64,000 nt of DNA from Pseudomonas paeninsulae (GTDB lineage Bacteria; Pseudomonadota; Gammaproteobacteria; Pseudomonadales; Pseudomonadaceae). Position 1 is the stretch's first letter; the number at the start of each line of letters is the position of its first letter. The stretch is taken from positions 652,001 through 716,000 of the forward strand of contig NZ_CP141799.1 of NCBI RefSeq assembly GCF_035621475.1. The letters are read 5' to 3'. The notes below the pieces were generated by a model. It did not search any database. It was given only the letters and a program-made list of their open reading frames with translations, and had not been told where the DNA came from. A program made the translations under genes and the position numbers. This document shows positions 9,440-17,073 of this stretch, piece after piece.

Positions 9440-11074
9440 TCAGAGCGCCTTGGCCATGTCGCGCAGGACGAATTTCTGGATCTTGCCGGTGCTGGTCTTC
9501 GGCAACTGGGTGAAGACCACGGTTCTCGGCACCTTGAAGCCGGCCAGGTGATCACGGCAGAACGCGATGATCTCGCTCTCGCAGATCGCCTGCTGATCGA
9601 CCTTGAGGGTGATGAAGGCGCAGGGCGTTTCGCCCCACTTCTCATCCGGGCGTGCGACCACGGCCGCTTCCAGCACCGCGTGGTGGCGGTAGAGCACGGC
9701 TTCCACCTCGATGGTGGAGATGTTCTCGCCACCGGAGATGATGATGTCTTTCAGGCGATCCTTGATTTCCACGTAGCCATCGGGATGACACACGGCCAGG
9801 TCGCCGGTGTGGAACCAGCCGCCCTCGAAGGCCTCGGCCGTGGCGCTGGGATTCTTCAGGTAACCCTTCATCACCGTGTTGCCGCGCATGAAGATCTCGC
9901 CGATGGTCTCGCCATCGCGCGGCGTCGGCTCCAGGGTTTTCGGGTCGCCGACCATCAGGCCTTCCAGGGTCGGGTAACGCACGCCCTGGCGGGACTTGAT
10001 CTGCGCCCGTTGATCCAGCGGCAGCTCATCCCATTCGGCATGCCAGGCGCACACGGTCACCGGGCCGTACACCTCGGTGAGGCCATAGACGTGGGTGACC
10101 TTGATGCCCATGTCCTCGACCGCGCCAATCACCTTGGCCGGTGGCGCCGCGCCGGCAACCATGGCATTGACCGGGTGCTCGATGGCCGCCTTGGCCGACT
10201 CGGGCATGTTGACCAGGGCGTTGAGCACGATGGGGGCGCCGCACAGGTGGCTGACCCGATGCTCGCGGATCAGGTGGAGGATTTTCTGCGGGTCGACGCG
10301 CCGGAGGAATACGTGCACGCCGGCCAGGGCGGTGATGGTCCAGGGGTAGCACCAGCCGTTGCAATGGAACATCGGCAGGGTCCACAGGTACACCGGATGG
10401 TGACCCATGGCCCAGGTCATCTGGTTGCCCAGCGAGTTGAGGTAGGCGCCGCGGTGGTGGTAGACCACCCCTTTGGGGTTGCCGGTGGTGCCGGAGGTGT
10501 AGTTGAGGCTGATCGCCTGCCATTCGTCATCCGGCCATTGCCAGGCGAATTGCGGGTCGCCTTCGGCCAGCAGGGCTTCGTAGTCGAGGTCGCTGACCGC
10601 CTGGCCTTCGCCGAATTCCGGGTCATCGACATCGATCACCAGCGGCGGATGATCGAGCATGCCGACGGCGGCATGCACCACATCGAAGAACTCGCGGTCG
10701 GTGATCAGCACCTTGGCTTCGCCGTGCTGCAGCATGAAGGCGATGGCCTCGGCATCCAGGCGCACGTTGAGCGGGTTGAGCACCGCGCCGATCATCGGCA
10801 CGCCGAAATGCGCTTCGAGCATCGCCGGGGTATTCGGTAGCATCAGCGCCACCGTGTCGCCCTTGCCGATGCCACGGCCGGCCAGGGCCGATGCCAGGCG
10901 CCGGCAACGGGCATAGGTTTCGCTCCAGTTGCGGCGAATCGAGCCATGGATCACCGCCGGGTAGTGCGGGTAAACGCTCGCGGTGCGCTCGAGAAAGCTC
11001 AGCGGCGAGAGGGCGATGTGGTTAACGGCGGTAGGCTCAAGGCCCTGTTCGTAGATCGACATGCGGGTACCCAT
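9440..11074 (-). CDS. Acyl-CoA synthetase (AMP-forming ligase)
   Basis: This 544-residue enzyme activates a carboxylic acid to its CoA thioester through an acyl-adenylate. The phosphate loop reads YTSGTTGNPKGVVYHH. The adenine motif is VYGLTEVYGP. The hinge is GWFHTGDLAVCHPDGYVEIKDR. The catalytic C-terminal lysine is in KTSTGKIQKF. It resembles the medium-chain/methylmercaptopropionate ligase subgroup, but the acid is not evident. Another possible start is the ATG at 11062. It is first in the minus-strand set ligase-permease-dehydrogenase and is divergent from a two-component system, which is a natural candidate regulator. Confidence 0.93.
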   Translation of the reverse strand: MGTRMSIYEQGLEPTAVNHIALSPLSFLERTASVYPHYPAVIHGSIRRNWSETYARCRRLASALAGRGIGKGDTVALMLPNTPAMLEAHFGVPMIGAVLNPLNVRLDAEAIAFMLQHGEAKVLITDREFFDVVHAAVGMLDHPPLVIDVDDPEFGEGQAVSDLDYEALLAEGDPQFAWQWPDDEWQAISLNYTSGTTGNPKGVVYHHRGAYLNSLGNQMTWAMGHHPVYLWTLPMFHCNGWCYPWTITALAGVHVFLRRVDPQKILHLIREHRVSHLCGAPIVLNALVNMPESAKAAIEHPVNAMVAGAAPPAKVIGAVEDMGIKVTHVYGLTEVYGPVTVCAWHAEWDELPLDQRAQIKSRQGVRYPTLEGLMVGDPKTLEPTPRDGETIGEIFMRGNTVMKGYLKNPSATAEAFEGGWFHTGDLAVCHPDGYVEIKDRLKDIIISGGENISTIEVEAVLYRHHAVLEAAVVARPDEKWGETPCAFITLKVDQQAICESEIIAFCRDHLAGFKVPRTVVFTQLPKTSTGKIQKFVLRDMAKAL

Positions 11075-11327
11075 GGCAGATTGTTTGCTCTTGTGGCTTC
11101 TATTCGGCGGCGCGAATAGGCGCTTTGTTTTTCAGCTAGGCGGCATTTATATATTTATGGGCATAGATATGGCAACTGAACCATAGTTGTATAGTATATT
11201 TACTAGCTTGCTTCGTCGGGTATAGTCCTTGGTCGCTTTGCATTACGTCGCCGTTGCCCTGATGCTCGCGGCTGACCACGCCATGCCCCTCTCGTGGCTG
11301 GCCGCCTGCTGAAAGGAACGCGTGACG
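11075..11327. promoter_or_regulatory. AT-rich divergent control region between the acyl-CoA ligase set and a two-component system
   Basis: The stretch 11140-11205 is much richer in A and T than its surroundings. It holds several TATA-type hexamers and a small inverted repeat CAACT-7-AGTTG (11173-11177 and 11185-11189). Both flanking genes point away from it, so promoters and an operator for both are expected here. No single -35/-10 pair stands out. Confidence 0.55.
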
Positions 11328-13625
11328 ATGAGTGAGATCCAGGTGCAGTTGCACAGTTGGCTGTGTCTGCAGCGCGAGGCGCTACCCCTGGCGGTGCGCG
11401 CCGATGCCTTGCGCCGCACCCTGCAGGCCTGCCCTGAAGTGCGTCAGACGTTCTTTCTTGGCTGGAAATCAGGCACGGGTATCTACAGCCATGAAGGCAG
11501 TGCCCCGCACCTGCCGCCGGGCTTTGGCGATCCCTTGCAGGCCAGCGATCAGCTGCTGTTCGAGGCGCTGGCGGCGCAGCCGCGCCTGAGTCTGGCCGAG
11601 TTGCGTGTGCTGCCCTGCTGGCTGGCCGGGCGCGTGCGCCGCGCCGCCATCAGTCACGGCCAGGTGCTGACCTTGCAGCTGGATCAGGGCCAGCCCGGAC
11701 TGTTGCTGATCGAACTGCAGGAGGGCATCAGTCTCGATTGGCTGGGATTCATCCACCAACTGCTGCTGGCCCTGCTGGCCAGCCTGCCCCTGCAGTCGCG
11801 CGGCAATGCCTTGCTCGGCGCCGACCCGCAGCCGAGTCTGCTGTTGGATGCGCAGGCGCAGCCGCTGCAATTGAATGCGGCCATGCTCAAGCTGCTGGGC
11901 GGGCGGCCATTGCCGGCGGTGGCGGAGTTTCTGCCGGTCAACGCGGCGCAACTGGTGCGCGCCTGCTTGCAGCAGAATCGGGCCATCGAGGAGGTCGAGG
12001 CACAGGTCGACGGGCAGATTCTGATCTGGCTGTTCATCCCCGACCCGCAGGAGCAGCGGGTATTGGCCCGTTGTCGGCTGGCCACCGTTCAGGTTCGCGC
12101 CGAACGCGAGGCGGCCAAAGCCAGCCGGCTGTACCGGCTGATCACCGAAAACACCACCGACCTGATTTCCCGGCACACCCCGGACGGGCGTTTCCTCGAC
12201 GCCTCGCCGGCCAGTTGGACGCTGCTCGGCTACTGGCCCGAAGAGCTGCGCGGCACCCTGGTGCAGGCGCTGTTCCATCGTCAGGATCAGGCGCAACTGG
12301 TGCAGCGCACCCGCGAAGCGCTGGAGCAGGACGGCTACCACACCATGACCTCGCGGATTGCCCACCGCGACGGCCACTACCTGTGGTTCGAGACCGCCAG
12401 CCGGGCGATCCGCGAAACCTACACCGGCGCGGTGGTGGAGGTGGTCAGCGTGTCGCGCGACATCACCGCGCGGGTGCAGGCCGAGGAGAACAAGCGGCGC
12501 CTGGCCGAAGTGGTCGAGGCCAATACCGACCTGGTGCTGTTTATCGAGCCGGGCGGATGCCTGACCTACCTCAACCCGTCGGCCCGGCATGCCCTGAATA
12601 TCGCCCCGGACCAGCCGCTGCCCGCGCTGGATGCGTTGCTCGGCGAAGACGATGTGCAGCACTTGCAGGCTCGCGGCTGGGCCACCGCCGATAGCTGTGG
12701 CGTGTGGAGCGCCGAGGTGCGCCTGCTGCCGCTGGGGCAGCGCGCGCCGCTGCCGGTGTCGCTGGTGCTGCTGGCCCATCGCGGCAGCGGCGGCGAGCGC
12801 TACTATTCGCTGGTGGCCCGCGACATGACCGAGCGCGAGCTGCGTGAGGCCCAGCAGCGCCACCATCAGGACGAGCTGGCGCACACCGCACGGCTGGTCA
12901 CCCTGGGCGAACTGGCGTCGGGTATCGCCCATGAGATCAATCAACCGCTGGCGGCGGTGGTCAATTACGCCAGTGCCAGCCAGCGCTACCTCAAGGCCCT
13001 CGGCACTAATCCGCAGGCGGCGGACAAGGTGGCTCAGGGCCTGGAGCGCATCACCGAACACGCCAACCACGCCGCCGAGGTGATCAAACGCCTGCGCGCC
13101 TTCCTGCGCAAGGGCCAGCGTCGCACCCAGGCCCTGGACATCGCCCAGGTGGCCCGCGAGGCGATGCGTCTGTGTCAGTGGGAGGCGAATAACTGGCAGG
13201 TGAATATTGTCGAGCAACTGGCGGATAATCTGCCGCCGGTCTACGCCGACCGGGTGCTGCTCGAGCAGGTGCTGCTCAATCTGTTGCGCAACGCCATCGA
13301 CGCCAACCGCGAAGCCCACCCGGGCCAGCCCTCGCGCATCGAACTGAGTGCCGGTGAGCGTGGCGGCCAGTTGTGCGTCTGGGTCAGTGACCAGGGTCCG
13401 GGCGTGGCAGCGGCGCAGTTGGAGCACATCTTCACCCCGTTCTACACCAGCAAGGCGGAAGGCCTGGGCCTGGGCCTGTCGATGAGTCGCAGCATTATCG
13501 AAGGCTTTGGTGGCGCCCTGGAGGCGCATCCAGGCAAGGCCGCCGGACTCTGCCTGGAATGTCGGTTGCCGCTGGGCCGGGCTGACGAGGCCGCGAACAA
13601 GAACAATCAGAGGAGCAGGGGATGA
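11328..13625 (+). CDS. PAS-domain sensor histidine kinase (FixL-like, soluble)
   Basis: This 765-residue kinase has no evident membrane segment, so the signal is probably cytosolic. An N-terminal region of about 250 residues without a clear family is followed by two PAS domains (about 260-385, starting YRLITENTTDLISR, and 390-505). Next comes a dimerisation domain with the phospho-acceptor His535 in GIAHEINQPLAAVVNYASA, then an ATPase domain with LRNAIDANREA, VSDQGPG and GLGLGLSMSR. An ATG at 11328 and a GTG at 11322 are both possible; AAGGA precedes both. The stop overlaps the response-regulator start (ATGA), so the two proteins are a cognate pair. Divergence from the acyl-CoA ligase suggests its target. 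Confidence 0.93.
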   Translation: MSEIQVQLHSWLCLQREALPLAVRADALRRTLQACPEVRQTFFLGWKSGTGIYSHEGSAPHLPPGFGDPLQASDQLLFEALAAQPRLSLAELRVLPCWLAGRVRRAAISHGQVLTLQLDQGQPGLLLIELQEGISLDWLGFIHQLLLALLASLPLQSRGNALLGADPQPSLLLDAQAQPLQLNAAMLKLLGGRPLPAVAEFLPVNAAQLVRACLQQNRAIEEVEAQVDGQILIWLFIPDPQEQRVLARCRLATVQVRAEREAAKASRLYRLITENTTDLISRHTPDGRFLDASPASWTLLGYWPEELRGTLVQALFHRQDQAQLVQRTREALEQDGYHTMTSRIAHRDGHYLWFETASRAIRETYTGAVVEVVSVSRDITARVQAEENKRRLAEVVEANTDLVLFIEPGGCLTYLNPSARHALNIAPDQPLPALDALLGEDDVQHLQARGWATADSCGVWSAEVRLLPLGQRAPLPVSLVLLAHRGSGGERYYSLVARDMTERELREAQQRHHQDELAHTARLVTLGELASGIAHEINQPLAAVVNYASASQRYLKALGTNPQAADKVAQGLERITEHANHAAEVIKRLRAFLRKGQRRTQALDIAQVAREAMRLCQWEANNWQVNIVEQLADNLPPVYADRVLLEQVLLNLLRNAIDANREAHPGQPSRIELSAGERGGQLCVWVSDQGPGVAAAQLEHIFTPFYTSKAEGLGLGLSMSRSIIEGFGGALEAHPGKAAGLCLECRLPLGRADEAANKNNQRSRG

Positions 13626-14269
13626 GCGGGCAAACGCAACAACAGGTGTATGTGGTCGATGATGACCAGGGCATGCTCGATTCCACCGTCTGGCTACTGG
13701 AGTCGGTGGGGCTCAAGGCCTTGCCCTTTACCAGCGGCCGGGAGTTTCTCGAGGCCTGTGCGGCCGAGACCCGTGGCTGCGTGCTGCTGGACGTGCGCAT
13801 GCCCGGCATGGGTGGGCTGAATGTGCAGGAAGCCCTGCGCGAGCGCGGGATCGACATGCCGATCATCTTCGTCAGTGGCCATGCCGATGTGCCGATTGTG
13901 GTGCGCGCCTTTCGCGCCGGCGCGGTGGATTTTATCGAGAAACCCTACAACGAACAGTTGCTGCTCGACAGCGTGCAGCAAGCCCTGAGTCGGCCGCCGG
14001 CGACCCCAGCGGTGGATGAGCGCTTGCAGGCGGTGCAGGCGCGCCTGGACAGCCTCACCCCGCGCGAGCGCGATGTGCTGTTGCCGCTGGTGTGTGGTTA
14101 CACCAACCGGGAAGTCGCCGAGCAGCTGGAAATCAGCGTCAAAACCGTCGATCTGTACCGCTCGCGGGTGATGAAGCGCATGCAGGCCGCGACCCTCGCC
14201 GATCTGGTTGGCATGGCCATCGCCGCCGGCCTGGTGGATGCCCTGCAGCTGCGCGAGCCAGCACGCTAG
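13622..14269 (+). CDS. LuxR/FixJ-family response regulator
   Basis: This 215-residue regulator has an N-terminal receiver domain (VYVVDDDQGMLDST; phospho-acceptor Asp57 in LLDVRMPGMGG; lysine in FIEKPYNEQLLL). Its C-terminal LuxR-type helix-turn-helix reads LTPRERDVLLPLVCGYTNREVAEQL and continues with ISVKTVDLYRSRVMKRM. It should bind DNA when phosphorylated by the kinase just upstream, with which it shares a 4-base overlap. The closest family types are FixJ, TtrR and DctR. The nearest candidate target is the divergent acyl-CoA ligase promoter region. Confidence 0.94.
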   Translation: MSGQTQQQVYVVDDDQGMLDSTVWLLESVGLKALPFTSGREFLEACAAETRGCVLLDVRMPGMGGLNVQEALRERGIDMPIIFVSGHADVPIVVRAFRAGAVDFIEKPYNEQLLLDSVQQALSRPPATPAVDERLQAVQARLDSLTPRERDVLLPLVCGYTNREVAEQLEISVKTVDLYRSRVMKRMQAATLADLVGMAIAAGLVDALQLREPAR

Positions 14270-14409
14270 CAGCAACCCGGGTGTTGTGGGTCCGGCAGCC
14301 CTGACTGACCTACGGCCTGAGTGGGTTGCTGGTAAATTGCTATCATGGGCGTTTGCTGGCACGTGGCCTCCATTGCCCGCCGGTGTTGGTAAACCCGCCG
14401 AGTTGTTCC

Positions 14410-17061
14410 ATGACCCTGAAATTTATCGAGAGCGCGGCTCTGCTGATCGCGCTGTGCTGGCTGCATGCCCTGACTATGCGGCATGTCCAGCGGCAACTGC
14501 TGCGTCGGCTGCTGGCCGGCGGCCTGTTCGGCGCTATTTGCGTGATCGGCATGCTGGCTCCGATCACGCTCCATGAGGGGTTGATCTTCGATGCGCGCAG
14601 CGTGGTGCTGAGCATGGCCGGCCTGTTTGGCGGCCCGCTGGTGGCGGCCATTGCTGGGCTGATGGCCGGCGCCTATCGGCTCTGGCTGGGTGGGGTGGGG
14701 GTCATTCCAGGCCTGTTCACTATCGTCATACCGGTGCTGATGGGCCTGGCTTATCGGGCGGCCTGCCAGCGCAATTGGCTGCGCATCGGCGTCTGGCAGT
14801 TGTTGCTGTTCGGCGCGCTGGTGCATCTGTTGCTGCTGCTGAGCCTGATCCTGTTGCCCCGCGCGTATTTCAGCCAGGCGTTGCAGCTGGTGGCCGTGCC
14901 GATTTTTCTGGTGCTGACGCCGGCCACCCTGCTGCTGGGGCTTTTGTTGCAGGACCTCTTCCAGCAGGCCCGGGATCGTCAGGCCCTGCGTGAGAGCGCG
15001 GCTCGTCTGCGGGCGATCAGCGAGGCCAGCCCGGACCTGACCCTGGTACTGGACGAGGAGGGGCGTTACCTGGAGGTGATGGTCCCCGACCCGCAGCTGC
15101 TCTATGGCGGCGGTGAGGGCCTGGTGGGCAAGCGCCTGGCCGATGTGCTGTCCGTTGGTCAGACGGAGCGCTTCATGGCCTTTCTCGCGCACACCCTGGC
15201 CAGCGACAGCCCGCAAACCCTGGAATACGGCATGCGTACGCCTTCCGGCCATCGGCAGTTCGAGGGTCGCGCCCGGCGCCTGGATACCCCGCTGCAGGGC
15301 AAGCGGGCAATGGTGTTCATCGCTCGCGATATTACCGACAGGGTCAATCTCGAGCTGGATCGGCAGATTGCCGCGATTGCCTTCGAGTCCCAGCAGGGCA
15401 TGCTGATCACCGATGCCAGCACGCGGATCCTCAAGGTCAACCGTGCCTTCAGCCAGATCAGCGGCTACAGCGCCGCTGAAGTCGTCGGCCAGACCACCCA
15501 GATGCTCAGCTCCGGGCGTCAGAGCCCGGAGTTCTACCAAACCATGTGGGAGACCCTGATCGAGACGGGTATCTGGGAGGGGGAGATCTGGAACCGGCGC
15601 AAGAGTGGCGAAGTCTTTCCCGAGTGGCTGACCATCAGCGCGGTGCGCGATGAGCGTGGGCGGGTCAGCAACTATGTGGCGTCGTTGACCGATATCAGCG
15701 AGCGCAAGTCCGCCGAGGAGGAGATCAAGCACCTGGCGTTCTACGATGCCCTTACCGGCCTGCCCAATCGGCGCCTGCTGCGTGACCGCCTGCAGCAGGC
15801 GCGGGCGTTGAGTCGGCGCAATGGCCAGCATGCGGCGCTGGTGTTCCTCGACCTCGACAACTTCAAGAATGTTAACGACCTGTATGGCCATCAGGTCGGT
15901 GACGAACTGCTGTGCCAGGTGGCCGAGCGCTTGCGCCATAGCCTGCGTGAGCGCGATACCGTGGCCCGTTTGGGGGGCGACGAGTTCGTGCTGATGATCG
16001 AGGGGCTGGAGACCCGTACCGAGGAAGCCGCCTCCCAGGTCGAGCACCTAGGCGCCAAGGTGCTGGACGCCCTGCGCCAGCCCTATCTGGCCGGTGGACA
16101 TCGCCTGTTCAGCAGCGCCAGCCTGGGCGTAGTGCTGTTCAGTGACGAGCAGCATTCGGTGGATGAACTGATGCAGCGCGCCGACCTGTCGATGTACACG
16201 GCCAAGGCCGCGGGCAAGAACGCCCTGAGTTTTTACGACTCGCAGATGCAGGAAGCGGTCAGTGCTCGCCTGCAGCTGGAGGAGGACCTGCGCCGGGGGC
16301 TGCAGACCGGCGAATTCCTTATGTATCTGCAACCGCAGGTGGATCAGCTGGGGCGCCTGACCGGTGCCGAGGCGCTGGTGCGCTGGCAGCACCCGCAGCG
16401 CGGCTTGTTGGCGCCTGGCGCCTTTATCGGTATCGCCGAGCGCTGTGGGCTGATCGAGGCCCTGGATATGCAGATGCTCGGCGCCGCCTGCGCGTTGCTC
16501 GCGCAGTGGGCGCAGCACCCGCACAGCGCCGGCTTGAGCCTGTCGGTGAATCTCAGTGCGCGCCTGCTGTATCAGGCGGACTTTGTCGAGGCACTGCAAC
16601 AGACCCTGCAGCATAGCGGAGCCAACCCCCAGTTCCTCAAGCTGGAGCTGACCGAGTCATTGCTGCTGACGGACATGGACGAAGCCATCGTGCGCATGCA
16701 GACGCTGAGAGACATGGGTATCCGATTCTCCATCGATGACTTCGGTACGGGTTATTCGTCCATGGCCTATCTGCAGCAGTTGCCTCTGGATCAACTGAAA
16801 ATCGATCAATCGTTCATTGGTGAGTTGCCGGGCAATCCCAGCAGCCTGGCCATCGTGCGCGCGATTCTCGCCTTGGCGCAAAGTCTCAGGCTGGAGGTGA
16901 TCGCCGAAGGCGTGGAAACCCTGAAGCAACGCGACAGCCTGCTGAGCAATGGCTGCTTGCATTACCAGGGCTACTTGTTTGGCCGGCCCATGGCCGTGGC
17001 GGATTTTGCCGCGTCCGATCTGTTTCGGCTCAGGCTTGAAGGGGCCGCGTCGGAGGCTTGA
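14410..17061 (+). CDS. LytS-type membrane sensor with PAS, GGDEF and EAL domains (cyclic-di-GMP turnover)
   Basis: The protein has 883 residues. The first 165 form five to six membrane spans with the 5TM LytS-like pattern (LIFDARSVVLSMAGLFGGP then AAIAGLMAGAYRLWLGG). Two PAS domains follow (about 200-320 and 325-440; the second includes AFSQISGYSAAEVVGQT). The GGDEF domain has an intact GGDEF at residues 522-526. The EAL domain has EAL at 654-656, ELTESLL and DDFGTGYSSM. Both catalytic signatures are intact, so it could make and break cyclic-di-GMP. The start at 14410 (MTLKFIESAALL) places the first membrane span at the N-terminus. It converges on a second GGDEF-EAL gene. Confidence 0.94.
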   Translation: MTLKFIESAALLIALCWLHALTMRHVQRQLLRRLLAGGLFGAICVIGMLAPITLHEGLIFDARSVVLSMAGLFGGPLVAAIAGLMAGAYRLWLGGVGVIPGLFTIVIPVLMGLAYRAACQRNWLRIGVWQLLLFGALVHLLLLLSLILLPRAYFSQALQLVAVPIFLVLTPATLLLGLLLQDLFQQARDRQALRESAARLRAISEASPDLTLVLDEEGRYLEVMVPDPQLLYGGGEGLVGKRLADVLSVGQTERFMAFLAHTLASDSPQTLEYGMRTPSGHRQFEGRARRLDTPLQGKRAMVFIARDITDRVNLELDRQIAAIAFESQQGMLITDASTRILKVNRAFSQISGYSAAEVVGQTTQMLSSGRQSPEFYQTMWETLIETGIWEGEIWNRRKSGEVFPEWLTISAVRDERGRVSNYVASLTDISERKSAEEEIKHLAFYDALTGLPNRRLLRDRLQQARALSRRNGQHAALVFLDLDNFKNVNDLYGHQVGDELLCQVAERLRHSLRERDTVARLGGDEFVLMIEGLETRTEEAASQVEHLGAKVLDALRQPYLAGGHRLFSSASLGVVLFSDEQHSVDELMQRADLSMYTAKAAGKNALSFYDSQMQEAVSARLQLEEDLRRGLQTGEFLMYLQPQVDQLGRLTGAEALVRWQHPQRGLLAPGAFIGIAERCGLIEALDMQMLGAACALLAQWAQHPHSAGLSLSVNLSARLLYQADFVEALQQTLQHSGANPQFLKLELTESLLLTDMDEAIVRMQTLRDMGIRFSIDDFGTGYSSMAYLQQLPLDQLKIDQSFIGELPGNPSSLAIVRAILALAQSLRLEVIAEGVETLKQRDSLLSNGCLHYQGYLFGRPMAVADFAASDLFRLRLEGAASEA

Positions 17062-17073
17062 GCGGTGTCAGGC

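Noticed and set aside
8003..10840. A 945-codon open frame on the plus strand
   Set aside because: It is antisense to the permease and acyl-CoA ligase genes, is rich in His/Gln/Arg/Gly as expected from reverse GC-rich codons, and has no domain.
14326..14409. An N-terminal extension of the LytS-type GGDEF-EAL protein
   Set aside because: The 28 extra codons before the ATG at 14410 code for nothing family-like and delay the first membrane span.
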